Below are positions 50,137 to 61,100 of a stretch of 64,000 nt of DNA, in pieces (the stretch's first letter is position 1; the number at the start of each line of letters is the position of its first letter). The DNA is from Carya illinoinensis (taxonomy: Eukaryota > Streptophyta > Magnoliopsida > Fagales > Juglandaceae). The translations under genes and the position numbers were made by a program. Location: NCBI RefSeq assembly GCF_018687715.1, contig NC_056764.1:436501-500500 (forward strand). The letters run 5' to 3'. Below the pieces are notes generated by a model. The model ran no database searches. It had not been told where the DNA came from and saw nothing but the letters and a program-made list of their open reading frames with translations.

Positions 50137-50871
50137 TACATAGATATATATATATATAAATATATATACCCAACCTTTTAATTAGTATATCACCGGCCCC
50201 ACCTCATCTCATGTGTTTTTCACAATAAGTTGACTTCTGTTAACTATAATCATTTTTACATATTTTTTTTGTATATTTTACTGACAGCGAGCTTTGGCTT
50301 TCAATCTTTCTCAATTAAAGCCTACTGATCAGTAGTTGCAAACTAGGAATTCTCTTTGGGATAAAGATTAACACGTACGTTCATGCTTCAAGATACATGT
50401 TGCAGCTGGAGATGCAGCAGCCTATCCGTCTGGTTCACATGATGACAAAAGAACATATAGAATTATAAAGAGTAATGCTAAAGAAAAAGTTTGCAACTTC
50501 AAATATAACTTTTCTTTGAAGTAGTACTTCTTTTGGGAAAATGTCTATAGGGAACCTCTTGTGTCACAAATTCAAAATCAGAAATCTATCGTCGATTGTG
50601 AAAATCTACAACTTTTGGTGCTTCGCACTCTGGGTCGTGTTGATCTCATGTTCAATTGTAAAGCATGTGCATTGTCTCCACCACAGCAAGGAATTGAATT
50701 GATGGAGATTAGTGGAGTCCTGACCGCTCGAGTAATTGTTTATAAATGGAGAAACGATCGATGGAGCTGTTGTGCAGAGTATGATGAAGATATGGTTGCA
50801 TCTTTCATTCACTCATATCTCGAAGCAGGTATAACCTCTCGTATGTTTAAGCAATACAAGAGAGCAGACAG
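50137..50871. other. spacer with an open frame cut by the Copia insertion
   Basis: From about 50530 to 50871 an open plus-strand frame reads without stops (VSQIQNQKSIVDCENLQ ... LEAGITSRMFKQYKR) into the Copia target site. It has balanced codon use and several Cys and Trp, which look coding-like. I could not identify the protein, and after the element the frame continues only briefly before a (TA)n run. It may be a gene fragment. Confidence 0.35.
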
Positions 50872-51091
50872 TATTGTAAATACTATTAAGTTGTAAATTT
50901 ACATTTCAGTCCTTACTATAAATAGATAGTTAGTTACTTTACCTTTCTGTTTTTAGTCTTTTAGTTGAGAATCAATTTTCTACATCTTGTATAAATAAGA
51001 GGTGACTTGATGTATTGGATATATTGAATAAAATTCAGAAGTATTCTTCATCTCTTCTTCGATCTTTATATTCTTGGTTGAAGTTGTTTCA
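50872..51091 (+). repeat. Copia left LTR
   Basis: 220 bp, begins TATTGTAAATAC, ends GTTGTTTCA. It contains TATAAATA at 50990-50997, a likely promoter for the element's transcript, and AATAAA near 51028 as a polyadenylation signal. Confidence 0.95.
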
Positions 51092-51101
51092 TGGTATCAG
51101 A
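51092..51101 (+). other. Copia primer-binding site
   Basis: TGGTATCAGA directly follows the left LTR and is complementary to the 3' end of plant initiator tRNA-Met, the usual Copia primer. Confidence 0.9.
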
Positions 51102-51136
51102 AAGGAAACCTTAGGGTTCCTCTTTCCGCTGCAAGA

Positions 51137-54100
51137 ATGGAAACACCTTCTGTTTCATTAGCTACAGAAGATTCCAGTCCATATTATCTCCAAAATGGAG
51201 ATTCACCTGGTTCGATTTTGGTGTCTAATCTTCTTATCGGAGATAACTACAATAGCTGGTGTAGATCAATGATAATGGCATTGAAGGCCAAGAACAAAAT
51301 CGGTTTTGTTAATGGTGCAATTACTCAACCTATTGAAACAGATTCTTTGTATGATAAATGGGATCGTTGCAACAGCATGGTGTTGTCATGGATTCTCAAC
51401 TCTGTATCCAGAGATATTGGGGAAACCATTGTCTATGCAAGAACGGCTAAAGAAATGTGGGATGAATTGAAGAATCAGTTTTCTCAAGGCAATGGACCAC
51501 GAATTTTCCAGTTGCAAAAGGAACTCTCTTCTTTATCTCAAGATCAGACCTCGGTGAGTGTTTATTATCGAAAGTTCAAATGCTTGTGGGATGAGCTTAT
51601 GAACTATAGTCAGATGCCTAATTGTACATGTGGAGCATCTAAACTTTGTACCTGTAATGCTGCACGTCTGTTTTTAGAATATCAACAGCGTCAACATGTA
51701 ATCATGTTTCTTATGGGATTGAATGAGGAGTTTGCACATGTTAGGGGTCAGATTCTATTATTAGAACCTTTACCATCAATTACTAAAGTTTTTTCTTTAG
51801 TCATTCAAGAAGAGAAACAAAGAGAAGTTGGTTCCATGGGGAGAGTAGGGTTTGAACCTAATGTTGCATTCATGAATAAAAGAATTGAAGGCTCAAAGAT
51901 CAATCCTGGAAAACAGCAGTACAGAAGAGAGAAGGTCTTGTGCATTCACTGTGGAATGACCAATCACACAGTAGATAAATGCTACAAACTACATGGATAT
52001 CCTCCATCTTTCAAACAAAGGGGAAAAGTTTCATCAGCAAATCAAGTCATGGCTCAACCCTTGAGTACACCTTTTGATCAGAATTGTATGTCTTTCTCTC
52101 AAGAAGAGTATCAACAACTACTTGCATTAATTCGACCACAGTCAACTGAACCACCAAAAATCAACCATCAGGCAGCCAATGTCATATCCAAGCCAAATAA
52201 TTTGCCTCCTGTTTCAGGTAAAACAATTTGCCATTCAAGTTTTTCTTCTATTAAAAATGATAATTTGAAATCTGATTCTAGCACTTGGATCATAGATACA
52301 GGTGCTACAGACCATATCATTCATTCTATAACCTTTTTCACCACAATTACAAAAACTCTCAATACATTTGTTAAACTGCCAAATGGAGAAAATGTTGCAG
52401 TAACACATCTTGGAACTGTCCATTTATCAGATGGCTTAGTTTTGAAGGATGTATTATGTGTACCTAGTTTTGCATATAATCTTCTTTCAGTGACTAAAGT
52501 CACATCTGATCAGAATTGTTGCTTTATTTTCTTGCCTGAGATTTGTTATATATAGGGCCTTACCCCATGGAAGATGATTGGGAAGGGTAGAAAAGCTGCT
52601 GGTCTATATTTCCTACAATAATCTTCAGCCAGTACAAATTCTGTTCTTTCCTCTGTAAATTCCATATCTGATTCTGCTTCACAACTGTGGCATAATAGAT
52701 TAGGCCATCCATCTTCATCAAGATTGTTAGTTCTTTCAAAGTCAGTTCCAAATTTCATTTCAGATAAGTTTGTACGTGAACATCATTGTACGGTGTGTCC
52801 ATTAGCAAAACAGAAACGCTTATCATTTCCAATTCATTCTTACAAGCCTAGTTCTCCTTTCAATCTAATTTATTGTGATATATGGGGTCCTTTTTCAATA
52901 CCTACTCATGATGGTTTCAAATATTTTTTAACAATTGTGGATGATCATTCTAGATCAACTTGGGTATACTTGATGAAATCCAAGTGTGAGGTTAAACATA
53001 TTATTATAGCTTTTTACAATTTGGTCCATACACAGTTTCAACAGAAAATAAAGTGTATAAGAACAGATAATGGCTTAGAATTCCAAATGAGGGAATTTTT
53101 TCATTCAAAAGGAATTATCCATCAAACCTCTTGTGTTGAAACCCCTCAACAAAATTCAATTGTTGAGAGGAAGCATCAACATCTTTTAAATGTGGCAAGA
53201 TCTTTAAAATTTCAATCAAATGTTCCATTAAATTTTTGGGGAGAATGTGTTTTGACAGCAACTCACATTATTAATCACATTCCCTCTCATATTCTCAACA
53301 ACCAATCACCACAACAAATTCTTTATGGTGACATTCCTTCTTATAATCATTTTAAAGTGTTTGGTTGTTTATGCTATGCTTCCACCTTAAGCAATAACAG
53401 ATCAAAGTTTTCACTTAGAGCTAGAAAATGTGTATTTGTTGGTTATCCTTTTGGAACAAAAAGATACAAGTTATATGATCTAGACTCTCATAATTTTTTT
53501 GTCTCTAGAGATGTTATATTTCATGAGAATATATTTCCTTTTCAAAATCAAGTTTCATCACAGCAGTCTTTTTTACCATCTGAGTTTGTATTACCTAATC
53601 CCATATCAGATATATCAATTATATCACAACCCTCAAACAGTTCTCTGTTAAGTGATTCTAATTCCACATCAGAATCCATCAATCTCATACCAGATATTCC
53701 CAATGCTTCTCATTCAAACCAGATTCCAAATATTCCTTCATTACAAGATATTAATAATTTTCCTCCACTTCGAAAGTCCACTAGACAGCGCAAAAGTCCT
53801 GTTTATTTGCAAAATTATCATTGCAATCTAGTCTCTCCAGCAGATTCTACTTCTACCATATCATCTCTTGGCTTAATTGATACACATTCAGGTAACAAAT
53901 ATAGCATTTCTGAATTTTTATCATATAAACATTTGTCTCCTTCTCATAAAGCCTTCAGCATTGCTATCTCATCTCATAAAGAACCTGATTTTTATCATCA
54001 AGCTGTTAAGTATCCTCATTGGAGAGATGCTATGTCCATTGAGTTAGCTGCCTTAGAATCAAACAATACCTGGACCCTCATTGATCTTCCACCAGACAAA

Positions 54101-55516
54101 AATTCAGTTGGTTGTAAGTGGGTTTACAAGACTAAGTTTAATGTTGATGGTTCAATTGAGAGACATAAGGCAAGATTAGTTGCCAAAGGTTATACTCAAA
54201 GGGAAGGGCTTGATTACTTAGAAACTTTTTCTCCAGTTGCAAAAATGGTGACAGTGAGATGCTTACTGTCTTTAACAGCAATTTACAATTGGCATTTAGT
54301 GCATTTGGATGTGAACAATGCATTTCTTTATGGTGATTTGAAAGAAACAGTTTATATGAAACCACCACCCGGGTATCTTAGAAAGGGGGACACTCGAGTT
54401 TGCAAGCTGCAGAAATCATTATATGGGTTAAAATAGGCTTCTAGGCAGTGGAACTCCAAGTTCACTGCAGCCTTGGTTGATTTGGGATTTGTACAATCCA
54501 AATCAGACTATTCATTATTCACAAGGAATACAAATGGTTGTTTTGTGGCCCTTTTGGTGTATGTAGATGATATACTCTTGGCTAGTAGTGACAGTTCTGT
54601 TGTACAGACCATTAAAGAATCTTTGAGTCTATACTTCAAATTGAAGGATTTGGGTCCTGTCAAATATTTCCTAGGAATGGAAATTGCTAGATCAAAAAAG
54701 GGAATTTCTATTTGCCAAAGGAAGTATGCACTGGAATTAATTTCTGATGTTGGGTTGTTAGCTTCTAAACCAGTTAACTTTCCTATGGATTCCCATTGTA
54801 AACTTTCAAAATCTGATAGAGAGTTGATTGAAGACACAACTGCCTATAGAAGACTTATAGGCAAGTTATTATACCTTACTCACACAAGGCCTGATATCAC
54901 TTATTCAGTTCACCTTTTGAGTCAATTTTTGGAATCTCCTCGGGTTCCTCATATGCAAGCTGCTCTCAGAATACTCAGATATGTAAAGATGGCACCAGGT
55001 CAAGGTATATTCCTTCCAGCTTCATCACAAGTTCATTTAAAGGCCTTTGCTGATTCGGATTGGGCAAGCTGCCCTGATACAAGAAGATCTATATCTGGCT
55101 ACTATGTATTTCTTGGTGATTCATTAATCTCTTGGAAATCAAAGAAACAAACCACTGTCTCAAGGTCATCTGCAGAAGCTGAATATAGATCTATGGCCTA
55201 TGCAGTTTGTGAGTTGACATGGTTAAAGTCTTTGCTCACTGATTTTCATCAAATTCACTCTCAACCATCATTGTTATTTTGTGACAACCAAGTTGCCCTA
55301 CATATTGCAGCCAACCCTGTTTTTCATGAGAGAATCAAACATATTGAGTTAGATTGTCACCTCATTAGAGAGAAAATACAAGCTGGCTTACTCAGGACAT
55401 TGCATGTTCCCTCTTCTCATCAACTTGCAGATTTGTTAACTAAGCCCCTTGGTTCTACTGTTTTTCATTCCTTGTTGTCCAAGATGAATGTTCAAAATAT
55501 ATATCATTCATCTTGA
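51137..55516 (+). pseudogene. Copia gag-pol polyprotein with three in-frame stops
   Basis: A single frame of 1,459 codons. Gag (about residues 1-300) carries a Copia-type capsid region and zinc knuckle CIHCGMTNHTVDKC. Protease shows DTGATDH. Integrase has its HHCC module (WHNRLGHPS, CTVCPLAKQ) and catalytic acids (YCDIWGPF, RTDNGLEF, VERKHQH). Reverse transcriptase shows VDDILLAS after LLVY, and RNase H ends with ADLLTKPLG. Stops are TAG 52553, TAA 52619 and TAG 54434; no frameshift is present. The third falls right after LYGLK, where Copia RTs have a conserved Gln, so it is a C-to-T change. The copy cannot make a full polyprotein and would depend on others to move. Confidence 0.93.
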
Positions 55517-55522
55517 GGGGGA
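55515..55522 (+). other. Copia polypurine tract
   Basis: GAGGGGGA just before the right LTR (55524), the usual plus-strand primer. Confidence 0.85.
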
Positions 55523-55523
55523 C

Positions 55524-55743
55524 TATTGTAAATACTATTAAGTTGTAAATTTACATTTCAGTCCTTACTATAAATAGATAGTTAGTTACTTTACCTTTCT
55601 GTTTTTAGTCTTTTAGCTGAGAATCAATTTTCTACATCTTGTATAAATAAGAGGTGACTTGATGTACTGGATATATTGAATAAAATTCAGAAGTATTCTT
55701 CATCTCTTCTTCGATCTTTATATTCTTGGTTGAAGTTGTTTCA
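55524..55743 (+). repeat. Copia right LTR
   Basis: 220 bp, identical to the left LTR except TAGCTGAG for TAGTTGAG and GTACTGG for GTATTGG. Confidence 0.95.
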
Positions 55744-55764
55744 GACAGCACTAATGAAATCCTT

Positions 55765-55805
<41 letters not shown>

Positions 55806-56332
55806 TAATGGACACCAGATCACCTCAAAATGGTGATCCTTACTCAGGCAGCACGATTTGTCTTTCTTCAGGCTTCTGGTCCAACACTCACTCACTTCAA
55901 CAACAAATTGAACTCTAGTCTTTACAGAAGCACTTCAAGAAAAATAGTGCATATTTTCTGCAAATGAGCCTGTAAAATTGATAATTTCTTACAATTATCC
56001 AAAACCACCAAATATATATCCACATTACAATCCTTCACAGACTCAGTATCCCAACTACAGGGTCGCCCATTCGGATGCATCTTCAATTACCCTAATAAAT
56101 TCAATTCATTCTGTTTTTCCTCTCTTAATTGCAGTCCTCGATTCGAATCATTTGAACCGAAGTAAACCAAAAATGCAAGCAAAATGAAAGTTTAGCAACA
56201 AAACTAATTATCATACAATAGAATTAGTATCTCAAATCGGCACACGATAACAAATTTGACCTTACATCAGTAACCAAAACCTTTTTCCCCTGACTCTCAT
56301 AATTCCCCTCTGGCATCCACCCTCGAAGTACA
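55744..56332. other. spacer and 3' flank of the lumenal protein gene
   Basis: Contains the target-site copy GACAG, a (TA)17 run at 55769-55802 and short frames without motifs. The right end is probably the 3' UTR of the minus-strand gene at 56333. Confidence 0.5.
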
Positions 56333-57067
56333 CTAAAACGATCCAATAGTCTTGAAAGACTCATGAACATGCTTCAACATGTCCAGGTCCTTCTTCCACT
56401 CTGGCGCAGGCGCATTAACAAAATGCGCATAAAGCTTGTTCTTTGCACAAGTTACCGAGATCAAACTGTGCGCACCCACCCCATCAATCTCGTACACATA
56501 GTATACCTGGCCATTATCGTCTTTTTTCTCCTCGGAAGTAACGCTGTTGGCGCTGGCTATCAGGTCCTGCAAATCCACGTCCGATAATGCCAAGTTGTTT
56601 AGCACCGCGTCCATAGGCGCTAGCTGACGAAACCCAGAAAGGAACGTGAGGTACTCTCGCTCCGACCTCTTCTTTGGGTTGTAGAACTCGCTGTCGGTGC
56701 CATTGGTTCCCTTCTCGACCTTTGAGACCAAGCGCTCCTTCCAACCTTCCGGCACGTCGTAGACGTACTCGGCCGAGTCTTTCTTGCTCGAGTTACCGCC
56801 GTAGCCTCCGTAGTTAGCTGCGCTGGCGGCGGTGCCATAATACAGGTTGTAGGTTGCGGCGGGGGAGTCAGCTAGTGAAGGAGGAGGGGTGCTTAGGAGT
56901 GTAGTGGCAAGGGCTGTGGCGGTGAGTGCGGTGGTTAAGGTAGTTAAGGGTGGTTTGGAGGGTGGGAGAGGAACCTGGGGCTTGTTTACATATGGTTTTG
57001 TGGTTGGGGCTGTACTGGTAGCGGCGGAGGAGGAGGAGAGGGCAGAGGGGGAGAATATGGTGGCCAT
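56333..57067 (-). CDS. thylakoid lumenal 19 kDa protein, PsbP-like, chloroplast
   Basis: Intronless, 244 aa. Residues 1-66 are a bipartite targeting region: a Ser/Thr-rich chloroplast part (MATIFSPSALSSSSAAT), then a hydrophobic lumen-transfer segment (TALTATALATTLLSTPPPSLA) with likely cleavage after SLA. No twin Arg is seen before it. The mature part starts with YNLYYGTAASAANYGGYGG and contains SAEYVYDVPEGWKERLVSK, EFYNPKKRSEREYLTFLSGFRQLAP and YEIDGVGAHSLISVTC. This is the Mog1/PsbP fold as I remember it in the lumenal 19 kDa protein (Arabidopsis At3g63540 family). PsbP-like proteins serve photosystem assembly or stability; the precise job of this one is not known to me. It is divergent from TERT, with 1.1 kb between start codons. 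Confidence 0.9.
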   Translation of the reverse strand: MATIFSPSALSSSSAATSTAPTTKPYVNKPQVPLPPSKPPLTTLTTALTATALATTLLSTPPPSLADSPAATYNLYYGTAASAANYGGYGGNSSKKDSAEYVYDVPEGWKERLVSKVEKGTNGTDSEFYNPKKRSEREYLTFLSGFRQLAPMDAVLNNLALSDVDLQDLIASANSVTSEEKKDDNGQVYYVYEIDGVGAHSLISVTCAKNKLYAHFVNAPAPEWKKDLDMLKHVHESFKTIGSF

Positions 57068-58197
57068 GGAATTGGATATGTAGGTGTGGTTCTGGTTTTG
57101 TTTTGTGTTATCACAATTGAAGTTTTAAGAGATTTTCCTTATCCGTTGTGGAAGAGATCTTTGTTGGGCTGCAAGCCTGCAGGCAGATTGATATTAGTTG
57201 ACAATCGTGTGGGGGCATAATATGAATTTACATAAATTTATATTAATTTGTAAGTTTATAATGTAAGACACAATATGAATTATTTTTAATGCTAATTAAT
57301 CAACAGAAACTAAAGATTGATATTGAGAAAATATGCCAACCATAGAACAAACCTTGAAAATATTAATTAATGGTAAAATTTGAAACTTTTTATGAAACCT
57401 ACAAATCGGATTTAAATAACTTGAAAATTAGAAGTTATAATGACTTACATGTGAAAATTTAAATTATTGTATAAAAATTACATTAAAAATTGTTTTTTTT
57501 TTAAAAAGGAAATACGATTATGTATTCGTTGTGCATTTGAGGCCTATAATTATATATGTTTAGGAGTTCTCGTAAGTAGTACTCTAAATTTTAGTAGTTC
57601 ATGTTTCGATTCCTCGACCGTTGGGAGTGTTATGTTGGCAAATAGCACCTGAATCAGATTATAATTTATACGAAGACTCAAGTATTCTACCAAACAGATT
57701 CAAGCATTAAGGGTTGATACCACTTAAATTGTTTGGAAAATACAATAATCTTTCTCAAATTAGTACAAAATTTCTAATCATTTCCAAACTTCTCATTTTG
57801 ATAATTGCTCCGCTAAACTACTAAAAACTTGTAAAAAGTGCTCCTTTTATATTCTCCGCCTTTTAAACAAAATATTAAAAAAATATCTTTTTTAAATTTT
57901 AAATAAATTATTTTAATATTTTCACCTTTGTTTTTTTCCTCCTAAATTTAGTTTTTCTTTTCTATCAATAGTATTTATGTCAAAAATTTTTAATTATTTG
58001 AGTGGGTGAATGGCAGACTACTGTTCCGGCCCATCCAAAACAGCCCAATTTCCGGCTCAAGGATGTACGATAAAAATAAACGGCACACTGCGAAGGCGCA
58101 ATTAGTTATTTGAACCTCGAGTGGAAAAGACTTTTTCGACTCCAAACTTTCCGACTCTTTCCCGAGGAAAAAACGAATTATCAAAATTCAAAAGAAA
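57068..58197. promoter_or_regulatory. divergent promoter region between lumenal protein gene and TERT
   Basis: The start codons of the minus-strand lumenal protein and plus-strand TERT are 1.13 kb apart, so both promoters lie here. The middle is AT-rich (57230-57990), and the 200 bp before the TERT ATG are GC-richer. No specific operator or telo-box could be assigned. Confidence 0.5.
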
Positions 58198-61100
58198 ATG
58201 CCCGAGAAACGTTGGATTCCGCAGGTCTTGTGGCGCCTTTTCGGAAACCGAGCGCGTACGCTGGCAAGCGCGATTGTTGCGCTACTTCCTTATCCGCCGC
58301 CCTCCCCGGCGGAGTGCCCGTGCAAGGGCTTGCGATGTCTCGGATGCAGTGGCTCCGACGCGATGTCGTTTCTGTTGAGACCAGAGGACCCCGACGACTA
58401 CCTCAAACTTTTGAATCGCTGCTTCATTGTTGTCCCTGACGATGAGCCCGCGCTCTCTTATTTCCATCCTCACTGTCGCTGGTCTCAAGCTCAAGTCTGT
58501 ATGCCTATTAGCCTATTTATATTCATACACATGTATTGAGTCATGCTTTATGTGTCAATACATATCAGCCTCTGTGTATGTGTGGAAACAGACAGACTTT
58601 AAATAATTTATTAGACGTTTGGGTCTTTGAGGTGGGGCACAATGGCACATTGATAATCATAGCTATACAGGGTTATATATATGTGTGTATATATATATGT
58701 ATATTTGTAAGGAGTGAAAAGATCAAGGAAAATAATTTGTAAAAGAAAACAAAATCGTGGCTAGTTCACGAATTTTTTGCAATTGTTCAGTTCAACCCAT
58801 GAACCATCGAATAAATCAGAAATAAATTTTTACTCCTTTTACTTTTTATTTTTTTATTTTTTTGATGACGGGGCAATTGCCCCACCGGTGGAGAATAGCA
58901 CAACAACCCACCGCCATGTCCTCCCACTCAAGTCACAGTTTGATTCTGGGGGGAATTGAATATGTGATTGGGGCTCATGCACACAAGTTCGCTGTTACCA
59001 CTTGGGCTACCCACGGTTGGGTTACTCCTTTCAAATTCTGGTATCTGATTGAATGGGACTCTTTACTTAATTTTTCCCAAAACGATCTTTCTTTTTGACA
59101 TTCGAATTTCATACAAATTGATACTTGTTCAATTGATACAAATTGAAATTTATTTTGGTGCATTGCATTGTTTGGTGGTGGTCATACTGATTGATTACCC
59201 AACTGAGTAAAACTATTGGACTCTTCCTTTTCCTTTTGGGTGCATTATATGAGTTAATCTGGTGGTGGTACTGATTTTTGTGTAGGTCGTGCTTCCATTG
59301 TCCACGTCAGTAGTCTTTAACTCAATCTTGATAAGGGCGTTGGTTTGGACATCTTATATGTAACCCACTTGCCATTTTTTTCAGATTGTGCAAAGGGCTA
59401 TTGAAATGAAGACGTATGATAAAGTCATGTCTTCCAATGTAGTATGTGACGGTTATGATAAGGTAAGAATTTATTGTTTGTGCTAATTTATTGTACAATT
59501 TCTTATTCACTATGTGGAAGGTGGTTGGGCTCATGAATGTGGAAGGGCCTAAATACTACACAGCACAGAAAACTCCACCAACAAACACAATAGATTAGAA
59601 AATGGAAAACCAGTAGCCACATATTACTCATTAACTGGTAAGAAGACCACCAGTGTCTTAACCCTAAAGAGACTTCCTCGACTATGTTCTGATCATTGGC
59701 CTATCATGCTAGATTGTGGGGGAATTCAAAAAAGACGAAGGTACTTTAAGTTCGAAAACATGTGGTTGAAATCGGAAGGTTTTGTGGAAAGGGTTAGACA
59801 CTAGTGATCTTCTTACCAGTTACAGGGTACCCCTAACTTCATGTTTGCGGGTAAACTGAAAGCCTTAAAACAAGATTTGAAGCTGTGGAATAGACAGTCA
59901 TTTGGTGATATAGGGGTACAAAAGGAAAGTAAGTTAAGAGAGATCCATGTGTTGGAAAGGCTACAAGAATCTAGGACCTTAACATAGGAGGAATTAGCTC
60001 AAAAGCTAGTGCTGGTTGCAGATCTTGAGAGGATCGTCCTTTTAGAAGAAACTTCGTGGCGGCAAAAATCTAGAGCTTTATGGTTGAAGGAAGGAGACCG
60101 AAGCACCAAGTTTTTTCATAGGATAGCCAACTCGCACAGGAGATCCAATAATATTGAGACGCTAAAGATTGATGGGGTCTTTTGTAGGGATGAGAATGTG
60201 ATTAATTCTCATGTAGCTAGTTTCTTTGAATAACTACTTTATGAGCAGGTGGGTTGGAGGCCTAAGCCTGGTGGGTTGCTCTTTGATTCTATTGGTCCCT
60301 TGGATGGTAACCGTTTGGAGAGGTCGTTCAAGGAGGTTGAGGTATTTGATGTGCTAAGGAAAATGGCTAAAGACGAGGCTCCTGGTCCAGATGAGTTTTC
60401 TATGGGTTTCTTCCAAACGTGCTGGGATGTGTTAAAGGATGACCTCATGAAGGTCTTACAAGAGTTCCACTCGGAAGGAAAATTTGAGAAAAGCCTTAAC
60501 GCCACTTTCCTTGCCTTGATTCCGAAGAAGGTTGGGGCTGAGGAGATTAAGGAGTTTCGACCCATTAGTCTAGTAAATGGGGTATACAAGATCCTTTCTA
60601 AGGTACTTGCTAATCGTCTTAGCGAGGTCATGGGAAAGATAATCTCAAAGCCCCAAAATGCATTTGTAAAAGATTGATAGATTCTAGATGCAACGCTTAT
60701 TGCAAATGAATGTCTGGATAGTAGATTGAAAACTGGCAAGGAAGGGATACTCTGCAAGTTGGATATGGAGAATGCGTATGACCATGTTAATTGGGATTTC
60801 CTACTCGACCTTCTTAGGAGGTGTGGGTTTGGAGAGAAATGACGATCATGGATCCGTTGGTGTATATCTACAGTTAAATACTCAGTTCTGATAAATGGAA
60901 GTCCAACAGGTTTCTTCGACAGCACAAGAGGCCTAAGACAAGGAGATCCGTTGTCCCCTCTACTCTTTGTTATTGTGATGGAGGCTTTAAGCAGAATGAT
61001 TTCAGCCTTGGTACTCAACGGGCGGGTGTCAGGTTACTCGATTGGATCCCCAGGAGGGGGTTCTATTAACATTTTCCACTTATTTTTTGCAGATGACACT

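Larger units (their letters stand above)
50872..55743 (+). mobile_element. Ty1/Copia LTR retrotransposon, 4.9 kb, young but with stops
   Basis: Two 220-bp LTRs (50872-51091 and 55524-55743) differ at only two positions, both T/C. A perfect 5-bp target duplication GACAG (50867-50871 and 55744-55748) sets the LTR ends as TA...CA rather than TG...CA. A primer-binding site TGGTATCAGA (51092-51101), matching initiator tRNA-Met, and a polypurine tract GAGGGGGA (55515-55522) are present. One reading frame spans gag, protease, integrase, RT and RNase H, interrupted by three stops. Confidence 0.97.

Noticed and set aside
60239..61018. Minus-strand 259-aa frame opposite the LINE
   Set aside because: Antisense shadow of the LINE RT region; no motif in its own sense.
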